From positions 1 to 6,881 of the forward strand of contig CAMLDT010000185.1 in the NCBI GenBank assembly GCA_946479075.1: a stretch of DNA of 6,881 nt, read 5' to 3'. A model generated the notes under the pieces. That model did no database searches. It saw only the letters and a list, made by a program, of their open reading frames with translations, and had not been told where the DNA came from. Positions 1 to 5,622 of the stretch are shown one piece after another. A program made the translations under genes and the position numbers. Position 1 is the stretch's first letter. Every line of letters begins with the position of its first letter. This stretch comes from an uncultured Polaromonas sp. Its GTDB lineage: Bacteria; Pseudomonadota; Gammaproteobacteria; Burkholderiales; Burkholderiaceae.

Positions 1-1
1 C

Positions 2-1261
2 CGGCATGACGGGACCGGTCGGCGCGCGCGCGGCGACCGCAGAAGCGGAAGCGGAGGCCGCGCCAGCCAGGCCGCCAACGATGCCATTGACAGCGCGATT
101 GACAACCCGTCCAGTTCGGCGGGCTCGGGCGCCGGTACCGGTGCCGGCGGGACCGCGGGTGGCCCCAGCCAGGGGGGCGGCGGCAAGGCGGCCAGCGGTA
201 TCGCCTTTAACGGCGGCAACGCCGCGGGTGCCGAGGGGGGCACTTCCGCGGTGCCCAAGCAGACCAAACTGGTGTTGACCGCAGAATTCGCCAGGACGCT
301 GGCCGAACTCGGGCAGTCTGGCCGCGCCAAAGGTGTCTTGAAACCCTCCCTGGCTGCGGTGGACCCCGCCGCACAGCCCGAGGCGGCAGTGGCCTTGCGC
401 AGCGCCGAGTTGAAATCCCAGGCGTGGGCCATCCAGCGCCGGGAAGTGCCGGCAGGCAAGGCCGCCGAAGAACTGAAAACCAAAATTCTCGCGGTAACAA
501 ATCCGGTGGAACGCACGCAGTTGCTGGCCCAGTCGGCGGTCATTCTGAGCCGGGGCGGGCAGTTGTCGGCAGACTTGCCGCGCCTTTTCCTGTCGCTTGC
601 GGCCGACTCACTCAAGACCGTGCCAGATACCGCCCAGGTGCAGACCCTGGGCGATCTCGCTGTATCCATGGGTGAAGTTTTCGCCAACGAAACCAGCGCC
701 CGCGCCCGCGCAGGTTCATGGTCGAAAGCGCAGGCCAGCGCCGCCCAGATTGAAGGCCTGATCAAGCAGGCGCCCGACCCGTTCACCCAGCTGCGGCTGC
801 ATGCCCTGGACCACCAGGTCCAGCTGCAATTGGGCCAGAACGACAAGGCCAGAAAGAGTCTTGAGACCGCGCTGGCACTTGCCGGCAAGAACAGCAACCT
901 GGCCGAGCGGGCGACCTGGCTGCGCAGCATCGCGCAACTGGGCGATGCAGCCGCTCAGGAACAGCTGGACGCCGCGGTAGCGACCCTGGAATCACAACTC
1001 GAAAGCCGATCAGGCCTTGAAAAAGCAAAGGCGCTGAGCCAGCTTTCCTTGCTCTACGCCAATGGAGGACTGCCGGCCAGGGCCGACAGATACCGCCGCC
1101 AGGCCCAATCCACCGCGGGCCTGAGCCCGGCTGAGAGCGATGCCATCAATACCGACCTGATTGTCCGCAGCGACCTGGCGATGGCCCGGGTCCTGCAGGG
1201 GCTGGGACGTTATGCCGAAGCCGAATCCATGCTGCAGCGCGTCGGCGGCTACCTGTTCTAG
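2..1261 (+). CDS. TPR-like helical repeat protein, C-terminal part (5' end outside window)
   Basis: The frame is open from base 2 to the TAG at 1259-1261 with no in-frame stop and no in-frame ATG near the left edge, so this is the last 419 residues of a longer protein. A GTG at base 251 could be read as a start, but the frame continues upstream without interruption and that GTG lies inside a coding-looking linker, so I treat the gene as truncated by the window. Residues 1 to about 83 are low-complexity, rich in Gly, Ala and Ser. Residues from about 84 onward are almost entirely alpha-helical in character, with TPR-like helix pairs; the clearest is near the C-terminus (LAMARVLQGLGRYAEAESML). 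No catalytic motif is visible. TPR-like arrays usually serve protein-protein contacts; the partner is unknown. It converges on the LuxR-type gene and shows no functional link to it. The family could not be named. Confidence 0.8.
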   Translation, partial: RHDGTGRRARGDRRSGSGGRASQAANDAIDSAIDNPSSSAGSGAGTGAGGTAGGPSQGGGGKAASGIAFNGGNAAGAEGGTSAVPKQTKLVLTAEFARTLAELGQSGRAKGVLKPSLAAVDPAAQPEAAVALRSAELKSQAWAIQRREVPAGKAAEELKTKILAVTNPVERTQLLAQSAVILSRGGQLSADLPRLFLSLAADSLKTVPDTAQVQTLGDLAVSMGEVFANETSARARAGSWSKAQASAAQIEGLIKQAPDPFTQLRLHALDHQVQLQLGQNDKARKSLETALALAGKNSNLAERATWLRSIAQLGDAAAQEQLDAAVATLESQLESRSGLEKAKALSQLSLLYANGGLPARADRYRRQAQSTAGLSPAESDAINTDLIVRSDLAMARVLQGLGRYAEAESMLQRVGGYLF

Positions 1262-1272
1262 AGCTATTCCGC

Positions 1273-1290
1273 GCGCTGGAGGCCAGGCGC
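1273..1290 (+). terminator. Short GC-rich hairpin after the TPR-like gene
   Basis: Twelve bases after the TAG, GCGCTGG (1273-1279) can pair with CCA-GCGC (1283-1285 and 1287-1290), leaving an AGG loop and one bulged G at 1286. The stem is GC-rich, but no T-run follows, so intrinsic termination is only a possibility. It sits in the 58-base gap between convergent genes, where a terminator is expected. Confidence 0.3.
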
Positions 1291-1320
1291 TCACAGGCAC
1301 TCACAGGCACTCACAGACAC
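1291..1320. repeat. Three tandem 10-bp repeats (TCACAGGCAC)
   Basis: Two perfect copies of TCACAGGCAC (1291-1300, 1301-1310) are followed by a third with one change, TCACAGACAC (1311-1320). The final base of the third copy is the first base of the reverse-complement stop codon (CTA, 1320-1322) of the minus-strand LuxR-type gene. The period is close to one helical turn. It may be a slippage-derived microrepeat or a set of phased binding sites; nothing in the sequence decides between these. Confidence 0.8.
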
Positions 1321-2132
1321 TAATGCAGGTTGGGCGCCTGCAGGACGAGCGCAAACAGCTCATTGCGAAAATGGATGCCCAGGCGGGCAAAAGCGCGGTT
1401 GCGGTAAGTCCGGACGGTCGGCAAGCCCAGGCCCAGGTCGGCAGCCACGCCCTCCTGCGTCATGCCTTGCAGAAGGCGCACACACACCTCCAGCTCGCGC
1501 GCGGTCAGCTGCCCGTTGAGCCGTTTCAGCCGCTGCGTCAGCGTCCGCACGGAGACTGCAGCATCCACGGCCTCGTTGTCGGCATCCGGCAGCTGCACCA
1601 GCGCCAGGTGTTTCTGCGTCAGCGCCAGCAGCGCAGGGGCCATGCCCTCCAGCGCCGCCACCTGCCCGTCGCTGAAAGCACGCTGGTGCGCATGCCTGTA
1701 GAAATTGATTGCAAACACCGTCTCGTCGGCCTGCTGGCGGACGATGGAGACCCGTTCCAGCACACCGTGCGCCTCGTACACGCGCGCCCGGTGTTCGGCC
1801 GCCACTTCCTGCGCCGTGATGTGGCACAGCAGGGTGGACTCCTGAACCGGACTGGACGGCTCGCGCACCAGGGAGCGGTCACTGAGGTGCGGGCCGGACA
1901 GGTAGGCACGCCAGCAATCGCGGGTGGTGTCGGGGATGCCGTGGCTGGCCGACATGAAAATTGCCGGGCGGCAATGCGGCCCGGTACGGTACACCGACCA
2001 GGAGCCGGCAGGAAATAAAGGGTAAAGGCCGTCGATCAAGGCCTTGTCGAAGTGCGGCATGCCCAGGCGCGTGATCATGCCGGCCAGGGCCTGGCTGGTG
2101 TCCGGCGCCTGGCCGAGGTTCCACTTTCTCAT
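1320..2132 (-). CDS. LuxR-family (FixJ/NarL-type HTH) transcriptional regulator
   Basis: This encodes a 270-residue DNA-binding regulator. The C-terminal helix-turn-helix spans about residues 207-265 and matches the LuxR/GerE pattern: LTARELEV at 209-216 with the conserved Arg212 and Glu213, Gly223 in the first turn, Thr239-Val240 opening the recognition helix, and a closing ARLG at 249-252. The N-terminal 200 residues show no phospho-receiver motifs and no clear autoinducer-binding signature; I read them as an unassigned sensory domain. The ATG at 2132 is supported by AGGA (plus-strand 2140-2143) seven bases upstream. It is divergent from the DUF3237 gene across a 91-base gap that carries a perfect inverted repeat, the usual arrangement for a regulator controlling itself and its neighbour. 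The signal it senses is unknown. Confidence 0.88.
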   Translation of the reverse strand: MRKWNLGQAPDTSQALAGMITRLGMPHFDKALIDGLYPLFPAGSWSVYRTGPHCRPAIFMSASHGIPDTTRDCWRAYLSGPHLSDRSLVREPSSPVQESTLLCHITAQEVAAEHRARVYEAHGVLERVSIVRQQADETVFAINFYRHAHQRAFSDGQVAALEGMAPALLALTQKHLALVQLPDADNEAVDAAVSVRTLTQRLKRLNGQLTARELEVCVRLLQGMTQEGVAADLGLGLPTVRTYRNRAFARLGIHFRNELFALVLQAPNLH

Positions 2133-2143
2133 TGTTTTTTCCT

Positions 2144-2150
2144 GATGACA
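2144..2150. promoter_or_regulatory. Third operator-like half-site (GATGACA)
   Basis: GATGACA at 2144-2150 exactly repeats seven bases of the right arm of the inverted repeat at 2169-2190, starting 39 bases to the left in the same orientation. It lies immediately upstream of the Shine-Dalgarno of the minus-strand LuxR-type gene, so occupancy could repress that gene. It is a single half-site, so a chance match is possible. Confidence 0.3.
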
Positions 2151-2168
2151 CGCCGCGAAAAGCGTGGG

Positions 2169-2190
2169 CTGTCATCTTCAGGGATGACAG
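2169..2190. promoter_or_regulatory. Candidate LuxR-type operator: perfect 8-bp inverted repeat
   Basis: CTGTCATC (2169-2176) and GATGACAG (2183-2190) are exact reverse complements separated by six bases. The site is in the middle of the divergent gap between the LuxR-type regulator and the DUF3237 gene. LuxR-type proteins bind as dimers to inverted repeats of about this size, so this is the best operator candidate in the window. No T-run follows, and its position upstream of both start codons argues against a terminator. Binding by this regulator is inferred, not shown. Confidence 0.5.
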
Positions 2191-2223
2191 TGCGGGCGGG
2201 CCTCGGGACTTACGCTAGGCACC

Positions 2224-2703
2224 ATGAACAAAACCGCCACGCCCCAGCCAGCCCTCCAGCTCGTCCACTTTGCCGATGTGTCCGTCGAGGTCGGCCGGCC
2301 GCAGGAGGTGGGGCAGACCCTGCGTGGCCTGCGCCGGCTGATTCCCATCCTGGGCGGCGAGGCCAGCGGGCACGGCTGGACCGCCCGCGTGCTGCCCGGG
2401 GGCGCGGACTTCCAGTTGCTGGTCAGCGACAGGCTGGCCGAGCTCGATGCCCGCTACGTGATGGAAACCGATGGCGGCGACATGATTTATGTGCAGAACC
2501 GCGCCCTGCGCTCCGGCCCCGCGGAGCTGATGGCGCGGCTGGTGCGTGGCGAGCCGGTCGATCCGGCGCAGATTTACTTTCGCTGCTCGCCGAGTTTTGA
2601 AACCGCTTCACCGGCACTGGCCTGGATCACCGAACGCATGTTCGTCGGCAGCGGCGCGCGCCACCCCGACCGCGTCGTGATGCAGTTTTATGAACTGGCC
2701 TGA
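2224..2703 (+). CDS. DUF3237 / UPF0311 family protein
   Basis: This 159-residue protein is close to the full length of DUF3237 proteins and has their recognisable motifs in order: a Gly-rich segment around 43-51, LPGGADFQLLV at 57-67 (family pattern PGGADWQ), LDARYVMETDGGDMIYV at 74-90, RGEPVDPAQIYFR at 108-120, the FET motif at 125-127, and an aromatic AWITERMFVGSG segment at 133-144. The family probably forms a small beta-barrel; its biochemical role is not established, though members often sit near genes for organic acid or aromatic compound use. No signal peptide is seen, so it is likely cytoplasmic. Only a weak TAGG (2216-2219) precedes the ATG, so translation may be inefficient or leaderless. 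It lies downstream of the candidate operator and 81 bases upstream of the Bug-type receptor gene, and may be transcribed with it. Confidence 0.88.
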   Translation: MNKTATPQPALQLVHFADVSVEVGRPQEVGQTLRGLRRLIPILGGEASGHGWTARVLPGGADFQLLVSDRLAELDARYVMETDGGDMIYVQNRALRSGPAELMARLVRGEPVDPAQIYFRCSPSFETASPALAWITERMFVGSGARHPDRVVMQFYELA

Positions 2704-2705
2704 AA

Positions 2706-2768
2706 TTCCCGCCCTTTTCGCCCTTTTTCGCCCTTCCCCTTTTTTCTATTTTTACTTTTGATTTTTCC
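2706..2768 (+). repeat. Pyrimidine-rich tract with three CGCCCTT-based repeats
   Basis: About 56 of these 63 bases are C or T on the plus strand. The left part holds three tandem units beginning CGCCCTT (2710-2718, 2719-2728 and 2729-2739); the right part is mostly T-runs. It fills most of the gap between the DUF3237 stop and the Shine-Dalgarno of the Bug-type gene. The composition is sharply different from the GC-balanced coding DNA around it. Possible roles include an unstructured ribosomal protein S1-binding leader, a Rho-related site, or simple slippage; no hairpin is present to make it an intrinsic terminator. Confidence 0.6.
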
Positions 2769-2771
2769 AAC

Positions 2772-2777
2772 GAGGAG
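2772..2777 (+). promoter_or_regulatory. Shine-Dalgarno fixing the Bug-type gene start
   Basis: GAGGAG lies seven bases before the ATG at 2785. It supports that ATG over the in-frame TTG at 2758, which would add nine residues ahead of the signal peptide. Confidence 0.8.
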
Positions 2778-2784
2778 ACACTTC

Positions 2785-3783
2785 ATGCCAAAACGCCATC
2801 TGTCCCAAGCCCGCCGCGCCCTCAGCCTCGGCCTGCTGGCCGCCGGGCTGCTGCCCTGGGCGGCGGTCCAGGCGCAAGCGCCCTACCCGTCCAAGCCGGT
2901 GCGCATCATCGTCGGCTTTCCGGCGGGCACCGGGCCGGACATCGTGGCACGCCTGCTGGCGCAAAAACTTTCGGAGAACTGGGGCGGCATGGGGGTGATC
3001 GTCGACAACAAGCCCGGCGCGGGCGGATTGATTGCGGCGTCGGAGGCGGCGCGGGCGCCGGCCGACGGCTACACGCTGATGCTGGGTGAAACCGGCCAGC
3101 TCAGCATTGCGCCCAGCAGCTACAACAAGCTGCCCTATGACCCGGCAAAAGACTTCATCCCGGTCAGCCAGGTGGTGAGTTCGGACTTTGCATTGCTGGT
3201 CAACCCGCAAAAAGTGCCCGCCAAAAACGTCAAGGAGTTTGTGAGCTGGACGAAGCAGCAAAAAGGCCTGTTCATGGCCACCTTCGGCGCCGGCACGCCG
3301 GGGCATTTCGGCGCCTTCATGTTTGGGGAAGCCATTGGCATGAAGCCGGAACCGGTGCACTACAAAAGCACCGGCGACGCGCTGGGCGGCCTGTTCAGCG
3401 GTGACGTGCAGGGTGTGTTTGCCAGCGTCGGGCTGGCCGCGCCGCAGGTGAAGTCGGGCAAGCTGGCAGCGCTGGGAACCACCGGGCCGGTACGCGCCGG
3501 CCTGCTGCCCGAGGTGCCCACCATCAAGGAGCAGGGGTTCAGCAGCCTGGAGTTCACCTCCTGGTTCGGCATCGTGGCACCGGCCAAGACCCCGGCCGAC
3601 ATCGTGGCCCGCTTGAGTGCCGACGTGCAAAAGGCGGTGCGTTCACCGGAAGGCCGGCAAAAAATGGAAGAGGCGGGCTTTCGCGTGACCGGCACCACCG
3701 GCGACGAGTTTGCACGCATCATCCGCGCCGACACCGTGACCTGGGGCAAGGCCGTCGCGGCCACCGGCTTCAAGGCCGACTGA
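2785..3783 (+). CDS. Bug/TctC-family tripartite tricarboxylate transporter substrate-binding protein
   Basis: This encodes a 332-residue periplasmic receptor of the normal family length. Residues 1-32 form an export signal: a basic start, a hydrophobic stretch at about 13-28, and AQA before PYPSKPVR, giving a likely cleavage after Ala30 or Ala32. The mature part has the hallmarks of Bug proteins: PVRIIVGFPAGTGPDIVAR at 38-56 with the conserved Asp52, VDNKPGAGG at 73-81, ADGYTLML at 93-100, GTPGHFGAF at 170-178 in a ligand loop, and YKSTGDALGGLFSGDVQ at 193-209. Such proteins bind carboxylates or related small organic acids for TctAB-type carriers, or act as sensing receptors. The ligand cannot be told from sequence. 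No TctA or TctB gene is in the window, so it may be an orphan receptor. An RR pair at residues 10-11 before the hydrophobic stretch is Tat-like, but Sec export is equally compatible. Confidence 0.93.
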   Translation: MPKRHLSQARRALSLGLLAAGLLPWAAVQAQAPYPSKPVRIIVGFPAGTGPDIVARLLAQKLSENWGGMGVIVDNKPGAGGLIAASEAARAPADGYTLMLGETGQLSIAPSSYNKLPYDPAKDFIPVSQVVSSDFALLVNPQKVPAKNVKEFVSWTKQQKGLFMATFGAGTPGHFGAFMFGEAIGMKPEPVHYKSTGDALGGLFSGDVQGVFASVGLAAPQVKSGKLAALGTTGPVRAGLLPEVPTIKEQGFSSLEFTSWFGIVAPAKTPADIVARLSADVQKAVRSPEGRQKMEEAGFRVTGTTGDEFARIIRADTVTWGKAVAATGFKAD

Positions 3784-3798
3784 GTCAAGCCGACTCAG
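3780..3798. terminator. Candidate bidirectional terminator between Bug-type gene and rlmB
   Basis: CTGAGTC (3780-3786) and GACTCAG (3792-3798) are a perfect 7-bp inverted repeat with a five-base loop, placed between two convergent genes. The left arm contains the TGA stop (3781-3783) of the Bug-type gene. There is no T-run on either side, so it would be a weak or non-classical terminator, or an mRNA 3'-end-stabilising hairpin. Confidence 0.4.
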
Positions 3799-3812
3799 CG
3801 CGGCGGGCAGCG

Positions 3813-4565
3813 TCAGGCGGTGCGCTGGCGCAAGGCCTCGTACAGGCAGACACCGCTGGCGACCGACACATTCAGGCTCTCCACGGCGCCGCGCATCGGG
3901 ATGCTGACCAGTTCGTCGCAGGTCTTGCGCGTGAGCTGGCGCATGCCCTCGCCTTCCGCACCCAGCACCAGCGCCACCGGGCCCGTCAGCTTGACGTCGT
4001 AAATCGTTTTGGGCGCGTCGTCGCTGGTGCCCATGCACCAGATGTTGCGCTCCTTGAGCTCGCCCAGGGTGCGCGCCAGATTGGTCACCATGAAATAAGG
4101 CATGGTCTCGGCAGCGCCGCTGGCCACCTTGGCCACCGTGGCATTGATGCCGGCCGCATGGTCTTTGGGCGCTATCACCGCATGGGCGCCGGCACCGTCG
4201 GCCACACGCAGGCAGGCGCCCAGGTTGTGCGGATCGGTCACGCCGTCCAGCACCAGCAGCAGCGGCGGCTCGCCGCCTGCCGCTTCGAGCTGTTCCAGCA
4301 ACTCGTCGAGCGACTTCACCTGCGCCAGCGCATCCACACGGGCCACCACGCCCTGGTGGCCATGGCTGCCGCACATCTTGGCCAGGCGCAAACCGTCGGA
4401 CTCGATCAGGCGGATGCCGGCCTCCCGCGCCCGGTCCATGAACTGGCGCATGCGTGCGTCGCGCCGTGAAGCGTCGAAAAACACCTCGAAAACAGATTGG
4501 GGCGCCGTCTTGATGCGCACGCCGACGGCATGGAAACCGAACAGGACTTTGGGGGAGGAGGACAT
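3813..4565 (-). CDS. rlmB: 23S rRNA (guanosine-2251-2'-O)-methyltransferase RlmB
   Basis: This SPOUT-class (SpoU/TrmH-like) enzyme uses S-adenosylmethionine to methylate the 2'-OH of G2251 in the peptidyl-transferase P-loop of 23S rRNA. The protein has 250 residues, near the E. coli length. An N-terminal substrate-binding domain (about 1-80, opening KVLFGFHAV) is followed by the knotted catalytic domain with all three motifs: VLDGVTDPHNLGACLR at 105-120 (Asn114, Arg120), ALVLGAEGEGM at 198-208 (Gly202, Glu204), and ESLNVSVASGVCLYEAL at 229-245 (Asn232). I start it at the ATG whose complement is 4563-4565 because homologues begin just before KVLFGFHAV; a longer reading to 4634 adds 23 residues with no family resemblance. 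No Shine-Dalgarno is seen at the chosen start; a GATAAT lies just upstream, so leaderless expression is possible. TrmH-type tRNA methyltransferases are relatives but less likely given the G2251-type N-terminal domain. Confidence 0.94.
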   Translation of the reverse strand: MSSSPKVLFGFHAVGVRIKTAPQSVFEVFFDASRRDARMRQFMDRAREAGIRLIESDGLRLAKMCGSHGHQGVVARVDALAQVKSLDELLEQLEAAGGEPPLLLVLDGVTDPHNLGACLRVADGAGAHAVIAPKDHAAGINATVAKVASGAAETMPYFMVTNLARTLGELKERNIWCMGTSDDAPKTIYDVKLTGPVALVLGAEGEGMRQLTRKTCDELVSIPMRGAVESLNVSVASGVCLYEALRQRTA

Positions 4566-4571
4566 GACAGG

Positions 4572-4577
4572 ATTATC
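4572..4577 (-). promoter_or_regulatory. Candidate -10 element for rlmB (GATAAT)
   Basis: Read on the minus strand, GATAAT matches five of six bases of the sigma-70 -10 consensus and ends six bases before the rlmB ATG, which would put the transcript start at or next to the initiation codon. No convincing -35 element is found 16-18 bases upstream, so this is tentative. Confidence 0.25.
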
Positions 4578-4711
4578 ACTGCAGGGCCATCGGCCCCCTT
4601 CCACCCTTTCTGCCATGCGCCTGCGGACAGACAACTGACAGCTGGATGTGGCAGGAGGACGAGCGGCAGGGGTGTAACCCTAAAATAGTAACAAGACGTT
4701 GTGAGGATGTT

Positions 4712-4718
4712 GAGGGGG
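4712..4718 (+). promoter_or_regulatory. Shine-Dalgarno for the heme-sensor gene
   Basis: GAGGGGG ends five bases before the ATG at 4724. It selects this ATG over the in-frame ATG at 4646, whose 26 extra residues are polar and unlike the membrane-anchor start expected. A TAAAAT at 4681-4686 is a possible -10 element for the same gene, without a clear -35. Confidence 0.65.
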
Positions 4719-4723
4719 ATGAG

Positions 4724-5605
4724 ATGGGATTGCGGCTCAAATTCAATCTGGTGCTGATCATCGTGTTTCTGGCCGGCTTCACCGCAGCAGGCTGGGTGTC
4801 GCGCCAACTGCTTCAGGACAACGCGCGTGAAGAGGTGCTGCGCAACGCACGCCTGATGATGGACACCGCACTGGCGGTGCGCGCCTACACCGTGGACCAG
4901 GTCAAGCCGCACCTGGACAAGCAGCTTGAAGAGGTGTTTTTGCCGCAAACCGTGCCGGCCTATGCCGCCACCGAAACCTTGAACCACATCCAGAAAAAAT
5001 ACCGCGACTACGGCTACAAGGAAGCCACGCTCAACCCGACCAATCCGCGTGACCGCGCCACCGACTGGGAGGCCGACATCGTCCAGCAATTCCGGCACAA
5101 CGCCGAGTCGAAAGAGCTGGTGTCCGAGCGCAATGGCGGCACCGGCCGCGTCCTCTACATCGCCAAGCCGATCCAGATCAGCAATGCCGCCTGCCTGCAA
5201 TGCCACAGCGTGCCCGCCGCCGCGCCGGCCAGCATGATCAGGATCTACGGCGACGCCAACGGCTTCGGCTGGAAACACAACGAAATCATCGGCGCGCAGG
5301 TGGTGACGGTGCCCATGGACATCCCCGTGCTCAACGCGGACCGCACCTTCAAGACCTTCATGGTGTCGCTGGCCGGGGTGTTCGGTGCGGTGTTCATCGC
5401 CCTCAACCTGATGCTGAGCTGGTTGATCGTGCGGCCGATCCGGCGCATGTCGCAGGCCGCCGACAAGGTCAGCACCGGCGATTTCGACGTGCCTGAATTC
5501 CCCGATGCCGGCCGCGATGAAGTATCGGTGCTGGGCAGTTCCTTCAACCGCATGCGCCGCAGTCTGGAAAAGGCCATGCAGATGATAGAGCGGGGCGGAA
5601 ACTGA
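4724..5605 (+). CDS. Membrane sensor with DUF3365 (Tll0287-like) c-type heme domain and HAMP domain
   Basis: This 293-residue protein has a transmembrane helix at about 7-25, a periplasmic domain at about 26-209, a second transmembrane helix at about 211-236, and a cytoplasmic HAMP domain at about 236-289 (IVRPIRRMSQAADKVSTGDF, then a DEVSVLGSSFNRM second helix). The periplasmic part resembles DUF3365/Tll0287-like domains: VRAYT near 52-56, KYRDYGYKEATLNPTNPRDRA at about 92-112, and a CLQCH motif (Cys157, Cys160, His161), the classical covalent c-type heme attachment sequence. A heme there suggests redox or small-ligand sensing. It ends only a few residues after HAMP: no kinase, methyl-accepting or GGDEF output is attached, although HAMP normally relays to such a domain. 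The next gene, 13 bases on, encodes a kinase-cyclase that could be that output in trans. Divergent rlmB appears unrelated. Domain calls are from motif recognition; signal and partner are inferred. Confidence 0.88.
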   Translation: MGLRLKFNLVLIIVFLAGFTAAGWVSRQLLQDNAREEVLRNARLMMDTALAVRAYTVDQVKPHLDKQLEEVFLPQTVPAYAATETLNHIQKKYRDYGYKEATLNPTNPRDRATDWEADIVQQFRHNAESKELVSERNGGTGRVLYIAKPIQISNAACLQCHSVPAAAPASMIRIYGDANGFGWKHNEIIGAQVVTVPMDIPVLNADRTFKTFMVSLAGVFGAVFIALNLMLSWLIVRPIRRMSQAADKVSTGDFDVPEFPDAGRDEVSVLGSSFNRMRRSLEKAMQMIERGGN

Positions 5606-5607
5606 AC

Positions 5608-5622
5608 ATGGGGGCCGCATGA
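5608..5622 (+). other. Four-codon mini-ORF whose stop overlaps the kinase start
   Basis: ATG at 5608 opens a reading frame of four sense codons ending at TGA 5620-5622. That stop shares the ATGA sequence with the kinase start ATG (5619-5621). A GCGGA (5596-5599 region) sits about eight bases before the mini-ORF, while the kinase ATG itself has only a GGGGG (5610-5614). Ribosomes finishing the sensor gene at 5605 or the mini-ORF could restart on the kinase gene. Coupling is inferred from spacing only. Confidence 0.3.

Noticed and set aside
1161..2018. 285-codon open frame on the plus strand
   Set aside because: It overlaps the end of the TPR-like gene in another frame and is antisense to the LuxR-type regulator. 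Its product is His/Arg/Gln-rich with no domain.
2792..2880. Tat signal peptide on the Bug-type protein (RR at residues 10-11)
   Set aside because: The residues around the RR pair do not match the full twin-arginine consensus and the segment fits an ordinary Sec signal, so only the RR pair is noted.
2752..3630. 292-codon open frame on the minus strand
   Set aside because: It is antisense to the Bug-type receptor, which has a signal peptide, a ribosome-binding site and full family motifs.
4584..4596. GGGCC-ATC-GGCCC inverted repeat in the rlmB-sensor gap
   Set aside because: Five-base GC arms are common by chance at this base composition, and no T-run or matching second copy supports a terminator or operator.
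4635..4640. CTGACA resembling a -35 element upstream of the sensor gene
   Set aside because: No -10-like hexamer lies 16-18 bases downstream; the nearby TAAAAT at 4681 is 40 bases away.
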